39,485 bases of DNA from Candidatus Methanomethylicus mesodigestus (GTDB taxonomy: Archaea > Thermoproteota > Methanomethylicia > Methanomethylicales > Methanomethylicaceae), in the NCBI GenBank assembly GCA_001717005.1, contig MAGS01000030.1, positions 6,440 through 45,924 of the forward strand. Reading direction: 5' to 3'. The notes below the pieces were generated by a model. The model was not told the origin of the DNA and ran no database searches. It saw only the letters and a program-made list of their open reading frames with translations. The translations under genes were made by a program, and so were the position numbers. Below, piece after piece: positions 17,348 through 25,719 of this stretch (position 1 is its first letter; every line of letters begins with the position of its first letter).

Positions 17348-18673
17348 CTATTGCGGAGCCTCCTCAAGAATCAGGACTGAGCCGTCCTTGCCGATGACGG
17401 TGTACCGTCTGCCTGCAACCATGCCCTTCCCGCTCTTCGCCTCCCAGTATTCGCCGTTGTACATGACGAAGATCTTGACGTCCGGCCCCGCGTCCTTCTC
17501 AGGTACGACGGTCTCGCCCAGAATCGTCCCTATCACCGGCTTCTTCCGCCTAATCTGCAGGATCTTGTAGATAGCGAAGATGAATAGCGCGGCGATGCAG
17601 ATCGTCGATACGACTATCGTTGCAGTGAAAGTATCGTACCAGCCGGCAGAGATGGCCCAGGTTTCGGGCGAGAAGGGTATCAGGAATAGTGCCCCCAATG
17701 CAAGCAATATTATCCCAGAGATGCCAAATAAACCAAACCCTGGCGTAGCCAGTTCATAGATGAGCAGGATGGAGCCGCCAATAACCATAATGAAAGATAT
17801 GGCATTGACGCTAAATCCCATTCCGATGAGGGCCATCAGTATTGCCAAGGCGCCTAGAACCTCGCCGCCGTGACCCGGCGCAGAGAATCCGAATATTAGT
17901 GCAAATATGCCTATCATGAAGAGCAGGCTCGAGACCAAGGGATCTGCAACAGAATTCAGCAGAATCTCCCTTAGGCGATATCCATATTCGGTAACTGCGG
18001 CATCTTTTGTGTTAAGTGCGACGGTTCCGGATGATAGCGCCACCTGCTTACCATCAGCTTGTTCAAGGAAACTCGTCAGGGAATTTGCGCGGTATTCGAT
18101 GACGCCATACAGCAGCGCCTCACTGTCATCTACATTTGTGTTTTCGGTCACGAAGCTTGTGGCAAGGGATTGGTTCCTTCCGCGGGCCTGCGCATGCGTC
18201 GCGATGACCTCGACGAGCGCGTTGATCGTCTTGCTGTCATTGATTGCGGAACTCCCTAAGGGAGAGTATGAAATCGGCTGACAGGATCCGATAACAGTAT
18301 TGGGGGCCATTGCCGAGACGTGTGCGGCCATGAGGATGTACGTGCCCGCAGACCATGCGGACGACCCTGCAGGGGCAACCAACAGCAGCACGGGGATGGG
18401 GGAGTTGTCTATGGCAGCGATGATCCGCAGCATGGCGTCTACGCTCCCACCCGGCGTGGAGATCTCGATAACCACCGCGGAATAATTGCCAGACGCGGCT
18501 ACCGCAAGAGCGTCCTCGAATGCGTCAGCATGTGCTGAAGTGATAGTCCCGGTCAGCCTGAAGTCCAGTACATGGTTCCCCGAGGCTGCCATAACTGGAC
18601 CGGATGCGGATGCCAAAAAGAGGAGGGTGAAAGAGAGGGTGAAGAAAAAAAGTCTTCCCCGTTTTTCACTCAT
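17348..18673 (-). CDS. NfeD-like membrane serine protease (stomatin-operon partner)
   Basis: Signal/TM N-terminus, ClpP-like domain with ISTPGGSVDAMLRI, SSAWSAGTYILMAAHVSAMAPNTVIGSCQPI, DSKTINALVEVI, C-terminal TM region and OB-like NfeD domain. Confidence 0.92.
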   Translation of the reverse strand: MSEKRGRLFFFTLSFTLLFLASASGPVMAASGNHVLDFRLTGTITSAHADAFEDALAVAASGNYSAVVIEISTPGGSVDAMLRIIAAIDNSPIPVLLLVAPAGSSAWSAGTYILMAAHVSAMAPNTVIGSCQPISYSPLGSSAINDSKTINALVEVIATHAQARGRNQSLATSFVTENTNVDDSEALLYGVIEYRANSLTSFLEQADGKQVALSSGTVALNTKDAAVTEYGYRLREILLNSVADPLVSSLLFMIGIFALIFGFSAPGHGGEVLGALAILMALIGMGFSVNAISFIMVIGGSILLIYELATPGFGLFGISGIILLALGALFLIPFSPETWAISAGWYDTFTATIVVSTICIAALFIFAIYKILQIRRKKPVIGTILGETVVPEKDAGPDVKIFVMYNGEYWEAKSGKGMVAGRRYTVIGKDGSVLILEEAPQ

Positions 18674-18679
18674 TCCGGA

Positions 18680-19504
18680 TTACCCAGCTTTTTGCTTATC
18701 CAAGGCCTTTGCCACGGCGGCTACGTCGCCGACAGATTTCTGATCGGGGGAGGAGGTGACGAGGATGAGGTTCTTCTCCCTGGCGACCTCTGTGATCATC
18801 TGGAACTCCCTCAGTTTGAGGGCGAACGGGCTCTTTGCATACAGCTCAGCGGCCTCGCTCATCTTCTGGGCAGCCTGCTGCTCGCCCTCTGCGATGATTA
18901 TCCTTGATCGCCTCTCGCGCTCCGCCTCCGCCTGCTTTGCCATAGCGCGCTGCATCCCCTCAGGGATGGATACGTCCTTGATTACGACTGCAGTAACTTT
19001 TATCCCCCACGGATCTGTGGGTTTATCCAAGGAGGTTTGCAACTTTTGGTTAAGCTCATCCCTCTTGGCGAGCAGCTCATCGAGCTCCACCTGGCCGAGT
19101 ATGTCCCGCAATGTCGTCTGCGCCAGGAGGTTTGTTGAGAGCATGTAATTCTCGACCTTGGTGATTGCTAGGTTCGGGTCGAATACGCGGTAGTAAACTA
19201 CGGCATCGACATTCACGGTGATGTTGTCGCGGGTTATGATCATCTGTTTTGGAACGTCGAATGTAAGTATACGGAGGTCGACCCTGCGCAGAGTATCGAT
19301 TATGGGTATGATGAAGAATATCCCGGGTCCCTTAGCCCCGACCAGCCTGCCCAGCCTGAAAATGACGGCACGCTCGTATTCCTTTACGATCTTCAGCGAT
19401 GAGGAGAGGAACCACAACAGTATGACCAGGACGATGATTACCCCGAGAGCGGACGACAGGAAGTCTAAAACAGTATCGGCAATAGCGAATGCCATAATGC
19501 TCAT
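18680..19504 (-). CDS. SPFH/stomatin-like membrane protein
   Basis: N-terminal TM, IVKEYERAVIFRLGRLVGAKGPGIFFIIPIIDTLRRVDLRILTFDVPKQMIITRDNITVNVDAVVYYRV. Confidence 0.94.
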   Translation of the reverse strand: MSIMAFAIADTVLDFLSSALGVIIVLVILLWFLSSSLKIVKEYERAVIFRLGRLVGAKGPGIFFIIPIIDTLRRVDLRILTFDVPKQMIITRDNITVNVDAVVYYRVFDPNLAITKVENYMLSTNLLAQTTLRDILGQVELDELLAKRDELNQKLQTSLDKPTDPWGIKVTAVVIKDVSIPEGMQRAMAKQAEAERERRSRIIIAEGEQQAAQKMSEAAELYAKSPFALKLREFQMITEVAREKNLILVTSSPDQKSVGDVAAVAKALDKQKAG

Positions 19505-19552
19505 TCGATAAACCTCAATATAATATAGAAACGGCGGGTATTAGCACTATCG

Positions 19553-19666
19553 CTACTTCTGCGGTTCCCATTCTGCAAGCGGGCTCTCCCATAGAGCTTT
19601 CGCTCTCGACTCCACGGGCTTCTTCCGCTTTGCCTTTACTACGCGCTTTACAATCTGGAGGGACAT
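19553..19666 (-). CDS. 37-aa basic small ORF (absent from ORF track)
   Basis: Translation MSLQIVKRVVKAKRKKPVESRAKALWESPLAEWEPQK*; minus-strand TATA-like cattatatac ~35 bp upstream; fills an otherwise empty intergenic gap. Confidence 0.5.
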   Translation of the reverse strand: MSLQIVKRVVKAKRKKPVESRAKALWESPLAEWEPQK

Positions 19667-19747
19667 TTTTGTCAGCGATTAATAGATAGTTGTCGAAGTA
19701 TATAATGTTATTTGTCGGCTATTATCGTTAAAATAATCGTCGATTGA

Positions 19748-20845
19748 CTAGTTTTGTGGTATGGTGAGCCGGCGGAACGCCTCGGCCATGATCGCGTAGG
19801 TCCGGTCGAGCTTGCCGGAGAGGATGGCGCCTGCGGAGAATACGTCAAACTCCATAAAATCTATGCCCGCCAACTTGGATCGGCCTGTCGACCTTGCTAT
19901 TGCGGCGACAAGCCCATACAGGTCGCGGTGGTCAACCCCGTGGTAGTCCAGAAAGCGTGCACCCTTAAGAGAGGTGTTGGAGCAGACGTCGACGTCTATC
20001 GATACGTACGTATACGGTTTGTCGGAGCTGGAGAGCTTTGAGTATACGTCTGCTCTGGAGGATTTTATGTCATCCTTCTTTATCACAGTCACCCCCTGGG
20101 ATTCGAGGCCCATGTAGTAATCGAGATAGCGCCTGACGCGATCATCGTCAATCTCATGGGCAACCCGAGGAGGGTAATCAGACACGCCGACAACGAGGAT
20201 GTTCTCTGGCGGGACGTCCTTCTGAACATAATGCAGGAACGAGTCGGCATTGTAGCTGTCAGGCCTGCCAAAGATGTAAGGATCTTCGGGAGAGAAGCGA
20301 GTCGCAGGGTTAGTCTCAAGATCGTATTGTATAAGGCCGCACCTTATTGTAGGCAATATGAAGTCGAAGTGGCTGTCGAAGACTATGAGGCGCAGGTTCT
20401 CTCCGCCGTGCTCCTTTGCCAATGCCCCCACGGCCCCGCCTGTAAGCGAGTGGTCCACCCCTACAAGCAGGGGGATTTGCCCCGGTTCAGATGAAATTAC
20501 CTCCCTCACCTTGTTGGCGTACTCAAGGCATCCGTTAGAGTCTATGAATGAGACGTAATTCTCAACCGCGGTCATGAACCGCAGCGCCTCGGGAGGGGTT
20601 GGCGTCAGCCAACCTTCCACCTCTATGCGCCTAGCACTGAAGCCCCGGTTCAGCGCGCCGATGAAACCGTCCAGCGGGTCCCTGAACGGTACCGCGGAGT
20701 AGCCGTCGCGCATGCCTTCGAGCTTCTTCTTTACGACCGAATCCCTTTCGTCAGGATCGAGAAGACCGTTGATCGCAAAGAAGGACATAATGCATGCAAA
20801 ACGGAATAGATTTAATAAATTTTCTGTAGGAGAAATAGAGAACAA
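19748..20845 (-). CDS. Divergent ureohydrolase (arginase/agmatinase-fold) protein
   Basis: GVDHSLTGGAVGALA, LIVFDSHFDFIL, YVSIDVDVCSNTSLKGARFLDYHGVD, LAGIDFMEFDVFSAG, positioned like arginase-family metal motifs but with altered residues. Confidence 0.7.
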   Translation of the reverse strand: MFSISPTENLLNLFRFACIMSFFAINGLLDPDERDSVVKKKLEGMRDGYSAVPFRDPLDGFIGALNRGFSARRIEVEGWLTPTPPEALRFMTAVENYVSFIDSNGCLEYANKVREVISSEPGQIPLLVGVDHSLTGGAVGALAKEHGGENLRLIVFDSHFDFILPTIRCGLIQYDLETNPATRFSPEDPYIFGRPDSYNADSFLHYVQKDVPPENILVVGVSDYPPRVAHEIDDDRVRRYLDYYMGLESQGVTVIKKDDIKSSRADVYSKLSSSDKPYTYVSIDVDVCSNTSLKGARFLDYHGVDHRDLYGLVAAIARSTGRSKLAGIDFMEFDVFSAGAILSGKLDRTYAIMAEAFRRLTIPQN

Positions 20846-20863
20846 AAGAAAAAAAGAAAAAAG
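20841..20863 (-). terminator. Poly-T terminator
   Basis: Minus strand ccttttttctttttttcttttgttc immediately downstream of the Fe-S protein stop (20872). Confidence 0.6.
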
Positions 20864-20871
20864 GGGAAGTT

Positions 20872-22113
20872 TTACTTCCGCTTCACGATCGGCTCAATGA
20901 TCTGGATTATATCCTCGAACTTGAGCGGAGACTTGTTCATCTCGATCGCATCGTGAAGGTTGGTGTAGCAGAACGGGCAAGCGCTTGTGAGCACCTGCGC
21001 ACCGGTAGCCTCGGCCTCTTTGACACGCTTCGTTGCTGTCTCGAGCGAGTAGTCTGCAAATCCACCCCTCACACCACCGCCTGCGCCGCAGCAGAAGGAG
21101 AACTTCTTGTTCCGGTACATCTCAACAAATTCCAGACCTGGAACTTTCTTGAGGATGTTCCTAGGAGCATCGTAGACCTCTGCGTGCCTGCCGAGGTGGC
21201 ATGGGTCGTGGTAGGTCACCTTCTGGGCAAACTTGCCGGTGAACTCTATCTCGCCCTTGTTCATCATCTCTTCGACGAGCTGAGTCGTGTGGAGTACCTT
21301 GGTGTTTGGAAGGTTCTTGCCATACTTGTCCGCGTAGCCTTCAGGGGCATCCATCTTGTAGTCCCTGGAGAGCGTCCTGTAGCAGCCTGAGCAGGTGGTT
21401 ATGAATGCAGATGCCTTGTACTTGTCTGGCAATGCGGAGTTGTGCTCAACGAAGTCCTTGGCGGTGTCATACTGGCCTGTGCGGAGCAATGGAGATGCGC
21501 AGCACCACTCATCATCGACTATCGTGAAGTCGACCTTGAGCTTCTGCAGCAGCCTTACTGTTGCCAGCGCAACTTCCTTCTGCCTGTAGGAGGCGGTGCA
21601 CCCTACGAAGTAGATGTACTCGGCCTTCTTCGGCAGCGAGGACTTTATGCTGCTGGGGATCCAGTCAAGGCGCTTCTCGTGCTTCTCTTTGTACGGGTTG
21701 TAGTTCTTGCCGATAGTGTCGCTCCAAGCCTTGATGTTCGCAGGTATCTTCACGTTCTGCTTCCATGCGTCGGCCCTCAGAGCCTCAAACATCCTGAGGA
21801 TGTATGGCTTGATGTCGGTCTCGCACATCTGCTGGCATGCGCCACAGCCGGTGCAGGTGAAGAGCACGTGTGCAACGGCATCGGAGAAGCCAATCCTGTT
21901 GTGCATGAGGGACCTTGCGAGCGAAACCTTGCCCCTGCTTCCTCTGTAGGAGTCAAAGTTGAACTTGTCGCCCTGGACGCATAGCATGGCCGCGAAGTTG
22001 GCGTCTGGACCGTATTCGTAGCCGTACTTGCAGTTGCCGCAATGTGTGCACATTGAAACGTAGTCGTAGATCTTTGCGATCTCTAAATTCTTGTTCTTCA
22101 ATAGATGGGACAT
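20872..22113 (-). CDS. HdrD/GlpC-like Fe-S protein (two 4Fe-4S motifs plus CCG-type domains)
   Basis: CTHCGNCKYGY, CTGCGACQQMCETD, DDEWCCASPLLRTG, TTCSGCYRTLSRDY, YHDPCHLGRHAEVYDAPRNIL, FCCGAGGGVRGGF, SACPFCYTNL. Confidence 0.92.
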   Translation of the reverse strand: MSHLLKNKNLEIAKIYDYVSMCTHCGNCKYGYEYGPDANFAAMLCVQGDKFNFDSYRGSRGKVSLARSLMHNRIGFSDAVAHVLFTCTGCGACQQMCETDIKPYILRMFEALRADAWKQNVKIPANIKAWSDTIGKNYNPYKEKHEKRLDWIPSSIKSSLPKKAEYIYFVGCTASYRQKEVALATVRLLQKLKVDFTIVDDEWCCASPLLRTGQYDTAKDFVEHNSALPDKYKASAFITTCSGCYRTLSRDYKMDAPEGYADKYGKNLPNTKVLHTTQLVEEMMNKGEIEFTGKFAQKVTYHDPCHLGRHAEVYDAPRNILKKVPGLEFVEMYRNKKFSFCCGAGGGVRGGFADYSLETATKRVKEAEATGAQVLTSACPFCYTNLHDAIEMNKSPLKFEDIIQIIEPIVKRK

Positions 22114-22127
22114 TCTTTATTCCTCCT

Positions 22128-23588
22128 TTAACGGACGCCCAGCTTGCCTGGGTTCAGGATGTTATTGGGGTCAAGCATGTCCTTGATCTTCGCCGTAAGG
22201 TACAGATAGCCCGCATCTGCGACTGCGTTGAGCTCATTCTGGTACTCAACTGGCGGCTTGTATGGGAGCATGCCCTCGGGTATGCCTGCCCTGACACATT
22301 CCACCATCGCGTCGCGTGCAGCCTGCACTGAAGCTGGATCGCGCTTGTTGAATGGTGTCATGCACCTGAGCATTCCATAGTGCGCACCCTGGTAGTCGGT
22401 GAACCTCGTGGCTGGCGAGAGACCGTGCCTGATATAGATCTCTTTCCACTTCTCGTAGAGGATCGGCCAACTCTTGCATGGTGCGAAAGTGCCTGGCCAT
22501 GCAATGCCTCCACCGCAGGACTTGGAGTAGTTCTTTGTAGAGCCTACGATCCTGCTCGGAAGTTCTGTCCTACCCTTCTTCGCCTCTGGCGGATATTCGA
22601 AGTCAATGAGCTTTGTGCCCTTTGCCCTCTCCTGAGCGACTACCTGCTTCCACATCTTCTTCTTGTAGTCGATCTCCTCCTGAGTCCAGCCAGTTAAGAC
22701 GGTGTAGCTGTAGAACTCCGGCGCGTCCTTTGGCTTCTCCCGGTACGGGAAGACGATCGGAACCTGTGCCAACCACCAGCTTACCGCTGTCACCTCATCG
22801 CACAGCGAGTAGTGGCGCCAGTGGACCATGTACTTGGTAATGTCATCAGCACTTGCTGCCGCAATCGTGCAGACATCCTTGAACGGGCGTATCGGGAAGA
22901 TCCACATGCCGAGCTTCGTAACTATGCCTGTGGTCCCCAACCAGCCGGTAAAGAGGCCGTCCATCCTTGGCAGCGGCAGGTACGAGTGCCATGAGTCAGA
23001 GTAGGCACATGAGCCGAGCTTGCATACCTCACCAGTCGGGAGGACTACCTCCATACCGGTAAGCAGCTGGCTGTTGATTCCAATTCTGCCGTTTAGGTGT
23101 CCGATACCATGGTTTATTGCCATAGCAAGGACTGAAGCGGATGCTGGGTGAACTCCCCAACCAAAGTCAAACCCTTTACTGAACTCGTTGCCCTTCCACT
23201 GTGGATTCGATGCCTTGAGTGCAGCTGAGAATGCCGCATGGCTCACGCCCGGCTCAATGACCGCATAGCAGGTCTCTGGATCGATCTTGATGATCTGATC
23301 CATCCTCTTGAGGTCCATGATGATGCCGCCTTCTTCCGGAACGCAGAGGCCGCCGATGTTTGTGCCGTTGCAGTACGGAATTACTGGGATCTTTCTGTGG
23401 TTTGCTAGCCTCAGAACGCGCTGGATCTCAGTGACTGTCTTTGGCATTACAACATAGTCGGGCATTCTTGGTTCTGCCCAAGTCATGTCCCAAGTGTAAG
23501 GCTGAAGGTTGGCTTCTTCGTTGCTAACGAAGTCAGAACCTACAACCTGTTCAAGGGTTGCTAGTACTTCATGATTTCCTCTAGCCAA
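22128..23588 (-). CDS. FAD-binding oxidase/dehydrogenase (GlcD / FAD_binding_4 family)
   Basis: PDYVVMPKTVTEIQRVLRLANHRKIPVIPYCNGTNIGGLCVPEEGGIIMDLKRMDQI, PSASVLAMAINHG-like core, C-terminal DPNNILNPGKLG. TTG start with GGTGAG upstream. Confidence 0.9.
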   Translation of the reverse strand: MARGNHEVLATLEQVVGSDFVSNEEANLQPYTWDMTWAEPRMPDYVVMPKTVTEIQRVLRLANHRKIPVIPYCNGTNIGGLCVPEEGGIIMDLKRMDQIIKIDPETCYAVIEPGVSHAAFSAALKASNPQWKGNEFSKGFDFGWGVHPASASVLAMAINHGIGHLNGRIGINSQLLTGMEVVLPTGEVCKLGSCAYSDSWHSYLPLPRMDGLFTGWLGTTGIVTKLGMWIFPIRPFKDVCTIAAASADDITKYMVHWRHYSLCDEVTAVSWWLAQVPIVFPYREKPKDAPEFYSYTVLTGWTQEEIDYKKKMWKQVVAQERAKGTKLIDFEYPPEAKKGRTELPSRIVGSTKNYSKSCGGGIAWPGTFAPCKSWPILYEKWKEIYIRHGLSPATRFTDYQGAHYGMLRCMTPFNKRDPASVQAARDAMVECVRAGIPEGMLPYKPPVEYQNELNAVADAGYLYLTAKIKDMLDPNNILNPGKLGVR

Positions 23589-23629
23589 TATCTCACCTTC
23601 GAGAATTGGATAAAATAGACTAGCAGAGC

Positions 23630-23640
23630 TATATAAAATT
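23630..23640 (-). promoter_or_regulatory. TATA box of the FAD/Fe-S operon
   Basis: Minus-strand aattttatata ~40 bp upstream of the FAD oxidase start. Confidence 0.6.
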
Positions 23641-23680
23641 TAACATATCATTTGTAAGGATTGTACACAAACGAACTTTA

Positions 23681-24817
23681 CTATACAAAGGAAAGCAGTA
23701 TTCCTGCCACAATTGCTGAACCAATAACCCCAGCCACATTAGGCCCCATGGCGTGCATCAGAATGAAGTTCTCGGGATCCTCCTTTGTGGCCATCCTCTG
23801 GACCACCCTGGCGGACATCGGAACTGCGGAGACGCCTGCGGCGCCTATCATCGGGTTGAACTTGCCCTTGGAGAGGACATAGAAGAGCTTCCCAAGCAGG
23901 ACCCCACCGGCGGTCGCGATGGCGAATGCGAATGCGCCGATCCCCAGAATGGTAAGCGTGCTGACTGTAAGGAATTTTGCAGCAGTCATCGTGCCCCCGA
24001 CGCCCAGCCCTAGAAGGATTGTGCTGATGTTTATGAGTTCGTTCTGAGCGGTCCTCGACAGCCTCTCGGTCACTCCTGACTCGCGGAGCAGGTTACCTAC
24101 CATCAGAGAGCCTATCAGCGGGGATGCGGTCGGCACCAGGAGGCAAGAGATGACGGTAGTCAGTATCGGAAACAACAGCTTTTCGTGCTTTGAAACCTCT
24201 CTGACAGAGGGAGGCATCCTCACCATCCGTTCCTTCTTCGTCGTCAAAGCCCTGATCACTGGAGGCTGTATGATCGGCACCAGAGACATGTAGGAGTATG
24301 CGGCAACTGCTACCGGCCCGAGCAGATGCGGCGCCAGGCGCGACGCCACATAGACGGTAGTCGGTCCGTCGGCGCTGCCGATGATCCCTATGGCACTCGC
24401 CTCGCTTAGGTTAAACCCGAAGGTTATCGCCAAGATTATGGCGAGGAATATGCCGATCTGGGCCGCGGCGCCCAAGAGGAAGGACTTTGGGCTTGAGATG
24501 AGCGCGCCAAAGTCGGTCATTGCGCCGATGCCGATGAAGATCAATATAGGGATTATGCCGGTCTCGAGCAGATAGGTGTATACGTAATAGAGGAAACCTC
24601 CGGGATCGTTGATCCCGCTCAGCGGCAAGTTGGCAAGAAGGGCTCCGAAGCCGATCGGGAGCAGGAGGAGTGGCTCGTAATCCTTCTTTATGGCGAGATA
24701 TATCAGCAGCGCGGCGACGCCGAACATCAGGATATTTCCTGCAGTCACGTTGAAATAGCCGCTGGTAGAAAGGAATGTTAAGATGTTAGAGATGAGCTCG
24801 TCGAGCAAGCTACTCAC
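23681..24817 (-). CDS. Sodium-pumping decarboxylase beta subunit (OadB/GcdB/MmdB family)
   Basis: LLPIGFGALLANLPLSG, GIGAMTDFGALISSPKSFLLGAAAQIGIFLAI, AIGIIGSADGPTTVYVASRLAPHLLGPVAVAAYSYMSLVPIIQPP. Confidence 0.95.
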   Translation of the reverse strand: MSSLLDELISNILTFLSTSGYFNVTAGNILMFGVAALLIYLAIKKDYEPLLLLPIGFGALLANLPLSGINDPGGFLYYVYTYLLETGIIPILIFIGIGAMTDFGALISSPKSFLLGAAAQIGIFLAIILAITFGFNLSEASAIGIIGSADGPTTVYVASRLAPHLLGPVAVAAYSYMSLVPIIQPPVIRALTTKKERMVRMPPSVREVSKHEKLLFPILTTVISCLLVPTASPLIGSLMVGNLLRESGVTERLSRTAQNELINISTILLGLGVGGTMTAAKFLTVSTLTILGIGAFAFAIATAGGVLLGKLFYVLSKGKFNPMIGAAGVSAVPMSARVVQRMATKEDPENFILMHAMGPNVAGVIGSAIVAGILLSFV

Positions 24818-25286
24818 CAGTGACCCTAATTTTGAAGAGGAGGTCGTCTACATTTACGATCTGACCGGGCGATTTTTCTAAGCTCTCGATAACTCCGGGT
24901 CTGGGGGCAACGATGTCGTTTAGCATCTTCATTGCCTCGAGGTAGAGGACGACGTCGCCTTTATTCACCTTGGAGCCGACCTTGCGCTCTATCGACGAGA
25001 TGACTCCCGGAAGAGGTGCCCTGACCTCGATGATGCAAACCTGTGCGCTCGTTTCCTCCGCGGCCATCCTGGATGGCGGCGCCTCGGTAATGCATACCTC
25101 CGCAGCAGGGACGGGTTCAATCGTCCGCTCAGGGATGAAGCCGGTCTTGTCCTCTTCGTAGTCGTCAATCTGACATTTGTAGGACCGGCCCCTAATCTTA
25201 ACGATTATACGGCTCGGGGAATCTTCGAGCACTTCAACCGCCCTGACGGCATCATTAATCTTAATCTTGAGCTTCAACAGGATCAC
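24810..25286 (-). CDS. Biotin carboxyl carrier protein (biotinyl domain)
   Basis: APLPGVISSIERKVGSKVNKGDVVLYLEAMKMLNDIVAPRPGVIESL; EAMKM biotinylation site. Confidence 0.95.
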   Translation of the reverse strand: MILLKLKIKINDAVRAVEVLEDSPSRIIVKIRGRSYKCQIDDYEEDKTGFIPERTIEPVPAAEVCITEAPPSRMAAEETSAQVCIIEVRAPLPGVISSIERKVGSKVNKGDVVLYLEAMKMLNDIVAPRPGVIESLEKSPGQIVNVDDLLFKIRVTGE

Positions 25287-25526
25287 CTACAAATTGTCAT
25301 CACTCTGTTCGGAGGGCTTTGCGGGGCGCCGTATGCAATGATTCAAGTAATAATAAGCGGCCGCCACGACGTATGGTTCGTCTTCCTTCCTTTGAGCGCT
25401 GCTGTTAGTCTCGTATCTGCCGATGAGGTAGAAGACGGTCCCTAAGGCGCCGAGAAGCAGCATCGTCACTACCATGCCGACTAGAGATACCGCCAGAGCG
25501 CCCATAAGGTTGTCCATGAGTACCAT
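25287..25526 (-). CDS. Sodium-pumping decarboxylase gamma (OadG-like) small membrane subunit
   Basis: MDNLMGALAVSLVGMVVTMLLLGALGTVFYLIGRYE, then EDEPYVVAAAYYYLN; position next to biotin carrier and beta subunit. Start at 25526 or 25517 rather than the longest ORF. Confidence 0.78.
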   Translation of the reverse strand: MVLMDNLMGALAVSLVGMVVTMLLLGALGTVFYLIGRYETNSSAQRKEDEPYVVAAAYYYLNHCIRRPAKPSEQSDDNL

Positions 25527-25680
25527 CCCTTGGGACAGCGTGTCCGGAATTCGAACAGTTGAGTTGACTGTTGCAAATAATAACATAGTGAAGGATATTA
25601 AAGTTCCGAATGTGCGGTCAGAGCAGTCGCATACATCCACTGTTGAACGTGAATGGGGGCTTACAATCGTAAAGCAATAC

Positions 25681-25690
25681 ATTTTTAAAC
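25681..25690 (+). promoter_or_regulatory. TATA box for the carboxyltransferase gene
   Basis: atttttaaac ~30-35 bp upstream of the inferred GTG start at 25720. Confidence 0.6.
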
Positions 25691-25719
25691 GTCGTTATGA
25701 GGTTTACATTAGCTCTTGG

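Noticed and set aside
25474-25719. N-terminal extension of the carboxyltransferase ORF
   Set aside because: Overlaps the divergent gamma-like gene start and promoter; homology begins at VNGLLKVVDTTVRDGQQ.
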